From Gilliamella sp. ESL0441 (GTDB taxonomy: Bacteria > Pseudomonadota > Gammaproteobacteria > Enterobacterales > Orbaceae), in contig NZ_CP048264.1 of assembly GCF_019469185.1 (NCBI RefSeq), forward strand, positions 620,001 through 684,000: a stretch of 64,000 nt of DNA. The letters run 5' to 3'. Numbering within the stretch: position 1 is the stretch's first letter; the number at the start of each line of letters is the position of its first letter. The position numbers were made by a program, and so were the translations under genes. The notes beneath the pieces are model-generated. The model was not told the origin of the DNA, made no database searches, and saw only the letters and a program-made list of their open reading frames with translations. Shown here piece by piece: positions 18,508-27,798 of the stretch.

Positions 18508-20211
18508 TTAGTTAACGATAATCGATTGACCTCTACCACGAATATCTGACACCGCTTCGGGTTTATTATCGTGAATTTTAATTACTTGAATATCACCGCT
18601 AAAATCTTGTTGCACAAAGCGATATCCCATGTTTTCTAACTCTTTTTTAAACGCTTTCGGTACTGTTTTTTGAAAACGTTCAACATAAATCACATTATCG
18701 GGCAATAATTGATGATGATAACGTACTGTATCGACTGCATCTTTTAATGACATATGATTATCAAAAACATTAGCCACAACTTGAAAAATAGAGGTAAAGA
18801 TGCGCGAACCACCAGGGGTGCCTATCACCATTTCTACATTATTATTTTTGATAAATAGAGTTGGAGACATGGATGACAATGGGCGTTTATTGGGTTCGAT
18901 GGCATTTGCATCATTACCGACCACACCAAATTGATTGGCAATACCAGGCTTGCTACTAAAATCGTCCATTTCATTATTGAGTAAAATACCTGTACCCTTA
19001 ACAACAATAGCCGAACCGAACCAACCATTTAAGGTATAAGTATTTGATACTGCATTGCCCCACTTATCAACAATTGAAAAATGCGTAGTTTGTAACTTTT
19101 CATGTTCCCAATCTAAACCGGGTTTCACTTGCTCAGTTTTCGAAATCACAATAGGATTAACTTGTTTGGCTCGTTCAACTAAATATTGTTGATCGATAAG
19201 TTTTGCAACGGGTACACTGACAAAATCAGGATCGCCCATATATTCAGCGCGATCAGCAAAAACACGTTTTTCAATTTCAGCTAATAAGTGGATATATTGC
19301 GCAGAATTGGGTTTCACATCTTTAAACTTGTCTGCTAATGTTTGCTTCATTAATAATAGTTGGATTAATCCAATACCACCTGAACTTGGTGGAGGAGCGG
19401 TTATGATTTGCATATCATGCCAATTGGCTATCAAAGGATCACGCCATTTTATCTGATAATTTGCTAAGTCAGTTTCAGTAATTAAACCGTTATTATCTGC
19501 CATTTGATTGGCAATCAGTTTGGCTATTTCACCTTTATAAAAACCATCACGTCCATATTGAGCAATTTTATTTAAAACATGACCCAATTCAGGTTGTTTA
19601 AATAGTTTATTGGCTTTCATACTACCAAAATATTGCTTAAAATAATCGTTGTTTGGCGCAGTCACAACCGCTTCTTGATAACGTTCAATAAGTTGCGGTG
19701 GGACAATAAAACCCTCATTAGCAAGGCGGATTGCTGGCGCCATCACTTCTTGCCAGGTTAATTGACCAAAGCGTTGATGAACAGCCCACATACCGGCAAC
19801 CGTACCCGGTACACCAGAAGCTTGATGAGAATAAAGACTTAAACCAGGGCTCACTTCATTATTACTATCTAAAAACATGGTTTTATAGGCATTATGGGGG
19901 GCAACTTCACGATAATCGATAAAATAAGGTTTTCCATCCATCCAAAGTGTCATAAATCCACCACCGCCAATATTGCCAGCCTCAGGATAGGTCACGGCAA
20001 GGGTAAATGCAGTAGCCACGGCGGCATCGGCTGCATTTCCACCTTTTTCAAGTATTTCCTTCGCTGCCATAGCACCATAATTATCCGGTGAAGCAACGGC
20101 GCCTGCTTTAAATGTTTGTTGATGAGTCTCAACAGCAAGCACTTGCTGAGATACCAATAAAAACAAAGCAAAACAGCAATACTTAATGAACAGATTTTTC
20201 AAATAGGACAT
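18508..20211 (-). CDS. ggt: Gamma-glutamyltranspeptidase
   Basis: Periplasmic enzyme that hydrolyses or transfers the gamma-glutamyl group of glutathione and glutamine. The 567-aa precursor has a signal peptide ending VSQQVLAVETH. Self-cleavage would occur before the nucleophile Thr in LQTTHFSIVDKWGNAVSNTY; GILLNNEMDDFSSKPG and GTPGGSRIF (substrate-binding loop) are present. I chose ATG at 20211 because AGGAGGTG lies 5 nt upstream; an in-frame start 54 nt earlier lacks this. With gltIJKL it could feed glutamate into the cell, an inference only. Confidence 0.95.
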   Translation of the reverse strand: MSYLKNLFIKYCCFALFLLVSQQVLAVETHQQTFKAGAVASPDNYGAMAAKEILEKGGNAADAAVATAFTLAVTYPEAGNIGGGGFMTLWMDGKPYFIDYREVAPHNAYKTMFLDSNNEVSPGLSLYSHQASGVPGTVAGMWAVHQRFGQLTWQEVMAPAIRLANEGFIVPPQLIERYQEAVVTAPNNDYFKQYFGSMKANKLFKQPELGHVLNKIAQYGRDGFYKGEIAKLIANQMADNNGLITETDLANYQIKWRDPLIANWHDMQIITAPPPSSGGIGLIQLLLMKQTLADKFKDVKPNSAQYIHLLAEIEKRVFADRAEYMGDPDFVSVPVAKLIDQQYLVERAKQVNPIVISKTEQVKPGLDWEHEKLQTTHFSIVDKWGNAVSNTYTLNGWFGSAIVVKGTGILLNNEMDDFSSKPGIANQFGVVGNDANAIEPNKRPLSSMSPTLFIKNNNVEMVIGTPGGSRIFTSIFQVVANVFDNHMSLKDAVDTVRYHHQLLPDNVIYVERFQKTVPKAFKKELENMGYRFVQQDFSGDIQVIKIHDNKPEAVSDIRGRGQSIIVN

Positions 20212-20418
20212 ACAACACCTCCTGCTAAATACATGATAACTTCCCCCACTTTTGTCGCTAGGCATCGTTATTATTAATGTGAAAAGCGAGTCAAAAATTG
20301 AAGAGGAGGAATAGATGAATATAGCATAGAAGATTTATGCATTGAGTAAATTATGTTCAGTGATTGTTAATGGACGTATTGATAATTCAACACAATTTTT
20401 AGTTTGCAAAACCTTTTC

Positions 20419-20453
20419 AAAAAAAATCACGATTAATGAATGATTAATCGTGA
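20419..20453 (-). terminator. Intrinsic terminator of the beta-glucoside PTS operon
   Basis: Perfect 11-bp stem (TCACGATTAAT/ATTAATCGTGA) with a 5-nt loop followed on the minus strand by eight T, about 50 nt after the IIC stop. It separates the PTS operon from ggt. Confidence 0.9.
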
Positions 20454-20501
20454 CTTAAATTAACACTTATAAATTGATAAAACGATTATACTCGTTTATT
20501 T

Positions 20502-21863
20502 TTAATGGGCTTCGCCAACTTCTTGAACATCATCAACAGGTTTGCCTTGCTCTTCTTTAAATAATTTATTGTCATAAAGTTTAACAAACGGAAGATAGAT
20601 AAATAGCGCTAAAATAGCAGACAGTATCGCAACAATGGCCGCCTTATAATCTCCACCTGTCCCGATAAAGGCGCCTAATCCCATTGGTGACGGCCAAGGA
20701 ACTAAAGCAATAATGGGATTCATAATACCCGAACTAATAGCAAAGTATCCTAACGTTCCACATGCCATTGGCGCTAAAAAGAAAGGTAAAGCTAAATAGG
20801 GATTATAAACAATGGGCATACCAAAAATAATCGGCTCATTAATATTAAATATGGCAGGAACAGCGGACGCACGACCTAAAATTTTTAACTGGCTTGATTT
20901 AGCAAAAAAAGCAATAAAAAACGTCATTAACAGTGTCGAACCTGAGCCACCTAAAATGACTAATGAATTATTAAATTCACCCGCGAATGGAATATGTGCA
21001 CCTGCGGTATTTTCGGTCATATTGGCTAACATAATTGGCGTAATAAACGCCCCAATAATGCTTGCCCCGTGAATACCTACAACCCATAATGCATGGATTA
21101 AAAAAAGAATAACCATAATTCCTAACCAACTTTTGGTTAAGTTAGTCACAAACGTAAACGGAATACTGACAATATCAAAGATATCTGTCCCCATAAACAC
21201 TAAAAAGCCATTTAAAATAATGATACAAAAAGCAATAACAAACGTTGGAATCAACGCCGTAAAGGAGCGTGAAACACCTAATGGTACGGTTTCGGGCATT
21301 TTAACAACCCAATTTCGTCTGACACATAAAAAATAAAGATGCGTGGCGACTATTGCCATGACAATAGCAATAAAGATCCCCGATGTGCCTAAGCGAAACA
21401 CGAAAGGCGTTAAACGTAGACCATTAAACACAAGGTTACTTTGATCACTGAGTAATGTAATCACTCCATTTTGCATGACTAATTCCGGTAAAGTCATAAA
21501 AAATGCAAAAGCCGATAACATTGCACCGTTAAGGGCATTCACTTTTAAGCCTGTCTCTTCCGCTTCAATTTTTGTTAATTCATAGCCCACAACAAAATTA
21601 AAATAGAGCGCTAAAATACCGATTGTAGCGGTATTGGCAATCATATACAGATCACTGACCCGAAAAAACGTATTTTCAAAAAAACCTTCTAAACCCGTGA
21701 ATGTCATTGGCAAGGTATTAAAAACTAAAAACATAGAGCCAACAATTGAAAAAGGTACTGATGCCATACCGGCAGCCATTACCGCACGCACAATTTTAAA
21801 TTGTGATATTTTTGCCATTGGTGTCATTAAATACTTTTGTAAAAACACAAATCCGGTATTCAT
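20502..21863 (-). CDS. PTS cellobiose/beta-glucoside transporter IIC component
   Basis: Membrane component of a lactose/cellobiose-family phosphotransferase system that imports and phosphorylates a beta-linked disaccharide or aryl-beta-glucoside. 453 aa with about ten hydrophobic segments; the family region FNINEPIIFGMPIVYNPYLALPFF lies near residue 340 and holds the conserved NEP motif. AVWVVGIHGASI-type segment (ALWVVGIHGASIIG, near 265) is also typical. ATGAGGAAAAC precedes the ATG. It is the last gene of the operon. ChbC/CelB-type by similarity; the precise sugar is not determined. Confidence 0.92.
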   Translation of the reverse strand: MNTGFVFLQKYLMTPMAKISQFKIVRAVMAAGMASVPFSIVGSMFLVFNTLPMTFTGLEGFFENTFFRVSDLYMIANTATIGILALYFNFVVGYELTKIEAEETGLKVNALNGAMLSAFAFFMTLPELVMQNGVITLLSDQSNLVFNGLRLTPFVFRLGTSGIFIAIVMAIVATHLYFLCVRRNWVVKMPETVPLGVSRSFTALIPTFVIAFCIIILNGFLVFMGTDIFDIVSIPFTFVTNLTKSWLGIMVILFLIHALWVVGIHGASIIGAFITPIMLANMTENTAGAHIPFAGEFNNSLVILGGSGSTLLMTFFIAFFAKSSQLKILGRASAVPAIFNINEPIIFGMPIVYNPYLALPFFLAPMACGTLGYFAISSGIMNPIIALVPWPSPMGLGAFIGTGGDYKAAIVAILSAILALFIYLPFVKLYDNKLFKEEQGKPVDDVQEVGEAH

Positions 21864-21877
21864 TTTGTTTTCCTCAT

Positions 21878-22369
21878 CTAATTAATAATTTCTTCATAAG
21901 CTTGGATTCGTTTAAAATGTTTATCCTCGTTACGTTGAATTTTTGCCAATCTTTTAAGCATTAAAAAAGCGATTACACCACTCCCAATTAGTAGCCCCAT
22001 GATCGTATTTAAAACAGGTTGCGAATCTTTTAAAAATGGAAAAAAGAGATGAAATAAAGATGTATAAAGGGTGATAAATAACACGCCACACATTAAAAGC
22101 ATCATTTGAAAAAATAACTTAGCAAATGGCAGAAAGTTATCATGATTGCGATAAAGCTTTACTTGTTCAAAAGCGGTTAATGCACCCAAAATAACAAGCG
22201 TAATAGGTAAAATAGCGGTGTAGGACTTCGAGCCAAGCAAAAAAACAGCCCAGTAAAGATTCAAAAATAGCAAAAAAGCAGTCGAGTAACGAATCGTTAA
22301 AAAACGATTAAAATAAAGATTGGTTAAACTCAATTTTTTAGACTTATCTAATTGGGCGTTTATCATCAT
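21878..22369 (-). CDS. Uncharacterised four-span membrane protein in PTS operon
   Basis: I do not recognise this 163-aa protein. It shows four hydrophobic stretches (about residues 25-45, 50-66, 82-104 and 121-140) with a charged amino-terminal cytoplasmic segment (DKSKKLSLTNLYFNRF) and a basic tail (MLKRLAKIQRNEDKHFKRIQ). GAGGTT lies before the ATG. It sits between the IIA and IIC genes with gaps of 12-14 nt, so it is surely co-expressed with the PTS. Standard cellobiose operons do not contain such a protein. A role in assembly or modulation of IIC is possible but unproven. Confidence 0.8.
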   Translation of the reverse strand: MMINAQLDKSKKLSLTNLYFNRFLTIRYSTAFLLFLNLYWAVFLLGSKSYTAILPITLVILGALTAFEQVKLYRNHDNFLPFAKLFFQMMLLMCGVLFITLYTSLFHLFFPFLKDSQPVLNTIMGLLIGSGVIAFLMLKRLAKIQRNEDKHFKRIQAYEEIIN

Positions 22370-22381
22370 TGCTTAACCTCT

Positions 22382-22723
22382 TTAGTTAGCCGATAGCTGA
22401 TCACATCTTTGGTATAAAAATGACATCTCAATTGCAATTTCACGCATTGTCATGGTTGTCATTAAATGGTCTTGAGCATGCACCATAATAATTTCCATTT
22501 CGATTTGCATACCATTGGCATAAGATTGCAGTAATTCGGTTTGAGATTGATGGGCTGCTAAAATTTCATGATTAGCCTCTTCAAGAAGTTGATTAGCCTG
22601 ATCAAACTTGGCTGCTCGCATTGCCTGAAAGGCTTCATGGATTTTGGTTTTGGCATTGCCACTATGCAAAATAATATTAAAAGCGACTAGTTGAATATCT
22701 TCTGAGCTCATTTTTGAAATCAT
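22382..22723 (-). CDS. PTS lactose/cellobiose-type IIA component
   Basis: Cytosolic phosphocarrier (113 aa) that takes phosphate from HPr and passes it to the IIB protein. It is a three-helix IIA of the lactose/cellobiose family; MVHAQDHLMTTMTMREIA near residues 80-97 contains the phosphorylated His (His82 by family alignment) and the conserved Asp85. GGGAGCG lies 8 nt before the ATG. It starts 2 nt after the regulator gene, so it is translated from the same mRNA. ChbA/CelC-like. Confidence 0.93.
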   Translation of the reverse strand: MISKMSSEDIQLVAFNIILHSGNAKTKIHEAFQAMRAAKFDQANQLLEEANHEILAAHQSQTELLQSYANGMQIEMEIIMVHAQDHLMTTMTMREIAIEMSFLYQRCDQLSAN

Positions 22724-22725
22724 TG

Positions 22726-24741
22726 TTACGCTCCCTTTTCTATAAGTTTAATAAACAGTGATTTAAATTCGGAAAAAGTTTGGCATTGTAATAACTGGTG
22801 TTGCATCGCTGAGTCATCAATCAAATTGACGATTGCTTTTGTCATCATTGCTAAAGAAGGATTTTGATAAACAGACGGTGAAATAAGAAAAATAAAGCGA
22901 ATATCAGGGTGATATTTATCCCAATAGACACCATGAGGAATCAGCGCAATCCCCATTTTAGATAATCTTCCGACAGGAACAGCAGGATGCGGTACCACAA
23001 TGTTAGGACTAAAAAAGATATCCCCCAACGCCATTCGTTTAGCCATTTGTTTAATCATCTTTGATTTATAACAACAGGCTTCATTGAGCGCTAAACGCTC
23101 CAATAAAAGATCTAAAATATCGTCTTTCGTTAATGGACATTGGCAATAATAAAAGTAATCAGCAGTCACCTCTTCAACGACTTGCTCAAGATAGGACAAA
23201 TGATTTTTTTCATTGACGATATGAGTCGATGACATCGTGTTCAGATTGGATGAAGTTATGACATGACGTGAAGAAAGATAACGCCGAATTTTTTGCACAT
23301 CTTCTTCAGTAAAAAAAACAGAAACATGAAAAACCGGAATTTTAAAGACTTTAGCAGAAAGATCGACGGAAGAGATAATAAAATCCACTTCGTTTAACAT
23401 GTCGGGTTCAATTTCATAATAGCCTCGGGTATCAATAATTTTAATACGCTCATCAAATTCACACTCGACCCGATTTTTTAAAAGCTGAGCGCTACCCAAT
23501 CCGGTTGCACAAATAATTAATACTCTCATTTTTTGCGCATTTTTCAGTTTTTCAACCGAAGCCAAAAAGTGCAGGGCTAAATAACCCCATTCATCATCAG
23601 AAACAGTTAACTTAGTTAAATTAGGGAGTTGTTTAAAATAGTGCTTAACTAAGTCAAATAATTCGGGCGAGCAGGTTTTGATCTCATTCAGTAATGGATT
23701 TTCAAGTTTGATATTTTGCGCTAACCTTACTAACATCGGTTTTAAATGTTGAACCAAGCCATTTTTTAATTGCTCATCTTTCAAAAATTGATAGCCTGTT
23801 TCAAGCTGAATCTTAAGTAATAAATCGGTTAACATTAAGCTCAGTTGCGCATCTAAATCTTGTTGGATAAAGTTAGATTTACTCATCAAATGCAAGGTTA
23901 AATACATCTGTTCTTCTTTCGGAAAAGCAAAACCAATTACTGTCTCAATGCGATCAATTATTTTTTTCGCAACGTGAAATTCCAATGAACTTTTAGTTGT
24001 TTCTGGCATATCCAAATTTTGAATGGTCAGACCAGATTGTAAACGTTTAATGCTTAAAGAAAGATGCAACACAATATTTTGCATCATCACATCGGACAAT
24101 TTTATGTTTGCTTCACGACACTCATCTAAAATAATAATGGTTAACGTGTCAAAACTGATTGCATCACTAAACTTATTTAAATAAGTTAAACGCTGCAAAA
24201 AGTTCATGGATTCTTCATGAAAAAAATAGCTCATAATAAAATGACGTTTGGCTTTTTCTGCACCGTCCACATAAAATAGCTGTTTATTTTTCTTTAAAGT
24301 CAGTTCGAAGGGGTGAAGCTGATTTTTTATTTCCAGCATATCTTTATTGAGTTGTGATGAACTAATAAATAACTGTTCGGATAATGCTTCAATATCGATT
24401 TTTTGACATTCCAGTAATAGCAGATTAAGAATGTAGTGTTTGCGGTGACAGACTTCCCGTATATTGGCTTGTTCTTCATGCCGATCTAATAAATGATGTT
24501 CAATCAAAAACGAATTAAACGCCGTTCTATCCAAGATTTGCAATTGATAACCATAGCCTTGTTTACTGACAATTTTGGCGCCATTACATTCAATCAATGC
24601 TTTTAAATCGTTAAGATAAGTACGAACAGTTCTATCGGATAATGATAACTCAGTTGCCAGCAACGCACTGCTTTTAAACTGATTTTTTGAGCCGACTAAT
24701 AAGCTAATAAGATCGCGTTGTTTATTTTTAATCATTATCAT
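22726..24741 (-). CDS. LicR/BglG-type PTS-controlled transcriptional regulator
   Basis: Multi-domain activator controlled by PTS phosphorylation. From the N-terminus: a helix-turn-helix (LSLSDRTVRTYLNDLKAL, residues 25-45), a second DNA-binding part, two PTS-regulation domains with conserved His (MQNIVLHLSLSIKRL, YLTLHLMS, YLALHFLA), a IIB-like domain with Cys in VLIICATGLGSAQLL near 407, and a C-terminal IIA-like domain with His in NIVVPHPAVP near 587. The DNA-binding N-terminus marks it as a DNA-level activator (LicR/MtlR type), not an RNA antiterminator. ATG at 24741 is chosen; a GTG two codons earlier is possible. Confidence 0.9.
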   Translation of the reverse strand: MIMIKNKQRDLISLLVGSKNQFKSSALLATELSLSDRTVRTYLNDLKALIECNGAKIVSKQGYGYQLQILDRTAFNSFLIEHHLLDRHEEQANIREVCHRKHYILNLLLLECQKIDIEALSEQLFISSSQLNKDMLEIKNQLHPFELTLKKNKQLFYVDGAEKAKRHFIMSYFFHEESMNFLQRLTYLNKFSDAISFDTLTIIILDECREANIKLSDVMMQNIVLHLSLSIKRLQSGLTIQNLDMPETTKSSLEFHVAKKIIDRIETVIGFAFPKEEQMYLTLHLMSKSNFIQQDLDAQLSLMLTDLLLKIQLETGYQFLKDEQLKNGLVQHLKPMLVRLAQNIKLENPLLNEIKTCSPELFDLVKHYFKQLPNLTKLTVSDDEWGYLALHFLASVEKLKNAQKMRVLIICATGLGSAQLLKNRVECEFDERIKIIDTRGYYEIEPDMLNEVDFIISSVDLSAKVFKIPVFHVSVFFTEEDVQKIRRYLSSRHVITSSNLNTMSSTHIVNEKNHLSYLEQVVEEVTADYFYYCQCPLTKDDILDLLLERLALNEACCYKSKMIKQMAKRMALGDIFFSPNIVVPHPAVPVGRLSKMGIALIPHGVYWDKYHPDIRFIFLISPSVYQNPSLAMMTKAIVNLIDDSAMQHQLLQCQTFSEFKSLFIKLIEKGA

Positions 24742-24773
24742 CCACACCTATAACAGCTAAAAAGATAAAGAAT

Positions 24774-24859
24774 AGTGTGGTTGCTTTAGTTTGCTAATCA
24801 GACACACTCTAAGCAACATCGCCGGGCGCCGACCCTAAAACGGTCAAAAAACGGCGCCC
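24774..24859 (-). promoter_or_regulatory. Structured intercistronic region between IIB and regulator genes
   Basis: Two elements share this 145-nt gap. One is a GC-rich hairpin with 8-bp arms (GGGCGCCG 24824-24831, CGGCGCCC 24852-24859) that encloses a GACC/GGTC mini-stem; there is no T-tract on either strand. The other is a pair of interlocked inverted repeats, AGTGTG/CACACT (24774-24779, 24803-24808) and GTTGCTT/AAGCAAC (24780-24786, 24811-24817), in a-b-a'-b' order, allowing exclusive hairpins or a pseudoknot. It may set the relative levels of enzyme and regulator. Confidence 0.5.
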
Positions 24860-24886
24860 AATACTGAAAACAGCAATGATCTAAAA

Positions 24887-25204
24887 CTATTGGATATTTT
24901 CCTCAATCAATTTCGCTAATTGTTCAATCCCCGAAGGGGTAGGGATATAAGCTTGAAAAGGAATACTGACAACAGGCTTACCGACTTCATCGCCCAATTT
25001 TTTGAATTTATCTAACATCATCATCGTTTGTGGACTAATTAAAAACAGGGAAAAATCACTATTTTTAATCATATTACTGCCTTCGGTTGCTGAAACAGCA
25101 TCAACTGAAATCGCCTTATTTTTATTGGTAAAATATTCGGTTGCTTTTTTTGCCATTAACGATGAAGACATACCAGCAGCACAAATAATTAACGCTTTTT
25201 TCAT
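24887..25204 (-). CDS. PTS lactose/cellobiose-type IIB component
   Basis: Cytosolic 105-aa phosphotransfer protein that accepts phosphate on Cys8 in MKKALIICAAGMSSSLMAKK and gives it to the sugar in IIC. It is a ChbB/CelA-type IIB. The ATG at 25204 is chosen because AGGAGAAGCT precedes it directly; a start 27 nt upstream would lengthen the N-terminus past the usual beta-strand. It lies 51 nt after the 6-phospho-beta-glucosidase gene on the same strand. Confidence 0.93.
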   Translation of the reverse strand: MKKALIICAAGMSSSLMAKKATEYFTNKNKAISVDAVSATEGSNMIKNSDFSLFLISPQTMMMLDKFKKLGDEVGKPVVSIPFQAYIPTPSGIEQLAKLIEENIQ

Positions 25205-25255
25205 AGCTTCTCCTAAAAAGTTGTTATCCATAAAATGGGTTATAAATCAAAATTC

Positions 25256-26719
<1,464 letters not shown>

Positions 26720-26727
26720 TCAAATTT

Positions 26728-26786
26728 AGTATAAAAGGAAAAATAAAGAATTACTAACCAACATTTTCCGTATTGATAAGGAAAAT
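26728..26786 (-). promoter_or_regulatory. Promoter and candidate activator site of the beta-glucoside PTS operon
   Basis: On the minus strand TATACT (26728-26733) is a good -10 about 36 nt before the ATG, but no -35 hexamer is seen at 16-18 nt. Instead a 7-bp inverted repeat ATTTTCC-N10-GGAAAAT (26763-26786) is centred near -50, where a class-II-type activator would bind. The LicR-type regulator encoded in the operon is the natural candidate. Inference from layout only. Confidence 0.45.
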
Positions 26787-27017
26787 ATCAGTGCAATATG
26801 GCAGGTTTAGCAAAACAGCAAATACAAGAAAGGAGAAGATAAAGCATGAGGAAAATAAATCAATTATAGTTGCTAGATATCAACCACAACGCTAAAAGAA
26901 ATTCACACTATATATTGATCATCACAATAGAAATCGGTATTAACCATAAAAGAGTCTATTTGACTGAGTAAGAGCTTCAGATTTGACAAAATATCACACT
27001 AGATTGAACATATGAAT
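26787..27017. other. Non-coding stretch upstream of PTS operon
   Basis: Part of the 383-nt gap between the glucosidase start and the chaB stop. Beyond the promoter elements and the chaB hairpin listed separately I see no open frame with a ribosome-binding site and no RNA-gene fold. Confidence 0.4.
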
Positions 27018-27040
27018 AAGCCAACTATCATAGTTGGCTT
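27018..27040 (-). terminator. Hairpin downstream of chaB
   Basis: AAGCCAACTA and TAGTTGGCTT form a 10-bp stem with a 3-nt loop, about 36 nt after the chaB stop. The T-tract on the minus strand is short and interrupted, so termination may be partial. Confidence 0.6.
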
Positions 27041-27075
27041 TAGTATTGTTCTAATACTCAATCATATTGATAATA

Positions 27076-27303
27076 TTATTTAGCTACCCATTTGCCGTTT
27101 TCATCTTTATGATAAAGTTTTTCAACTGCCGACCAAGCAACACGAAAGGCAACTTGCTCAGGCGGACTATTGTCTCGTCGTTTTTTCGGATCTTGGTATT
27201 CCTTAATCGCACTATTAAATGCCTCTTTAAATATATCTTGAGCATGTTCTGGCAGTACATGACGTACGGATTCAGGTAAATCATTGCGTGTTTTGTATGG
27301 CAT
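27076..27303 (-). CDS. chaB: ChaB family protein
   Basis: Small (75 aa) soluble protein of the ChaB family, named as a regulator of the ChaA cation/proton antiporter; its biochemical role is poorly defined. The start MPYKTRNDLPESVRHVLPEH followed by AQDIFKEAFNSAI is almost the E. coli sequence, and VAWSAVEKLYHKDENGKW matches the C-terminal half. GGGGATGTG precedes the ATG. No chaA lies next to it here, so it stands alone between the PTS operon and the T6SS module. Confidence 0.92.
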   Translation of the reverse strand: MPYKTRNDLPESVRHVLPEHAQDIFKEAFNSAIKEYQDPKKRRDNSPPEQVAFRVAWSAVEKLYHKDENGKWVAK

Positions 27304-27798
27304 ATCACATCCCCTTTAAAAATGAATCATATATAATTGCAAAATTAATGGTAATGATGGGTAAATAGCATTTAAAACGACTTACTAAGAATTTAGATGT
27401 TTTTATAGTCAAATACAAGCAGATTTTAGCAATACATAATCAATATTTAATATTTTGCAGTTGTTTATAAACAAGATTAATGTTAATAAAAAAGTAAAAT
27501 TAAACACAAAGTATTAGATAGGTAATGATCTGTGTAATGTATTGATTAACATTGATTATTTTTTCGATAATTAAATAAAATTGCCTAAATAAAAAAATTT
27601 TAAACGAAAATCAATCTTTACAAAATAAAAAAGTTTTTACTCAAAGTTATGTAATTATTGATTAATTAAATTAAAAAAGTTATTTTAATACTATTTTGTT
27701 TTTTATTTATCCAGATTTTTAACACTATTAGAATTATTATAATAATTTATGGTGGTAAATAAGTGCTATTTAGGTTGTAGAATTAATAAGGAAAGCAG
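27304..27798. other. AT-rich 495-nt region upstream of vgrG
   Basis: Extremely AT-rich, with long A and T runs and no reading frame supported by a ribosome-binding site until AAGGAAAG just before vgrG. It must hold the chaB promoter (minus) and the vgrG module promoter (plus), but no consensus pair stands out. Such AT-rich DNA is a likely target of H-NS-like silencing, as is common ahead of T6SS cargo islands; inference only. Confidence 0.5.

Noticed and set aside
27084..27308. Second frame of 74 codons overlapping chaB on the same strand
   Set aside because: The other frame matches ChaB along its length and has the ribosome-binding site; this one matches nothing.
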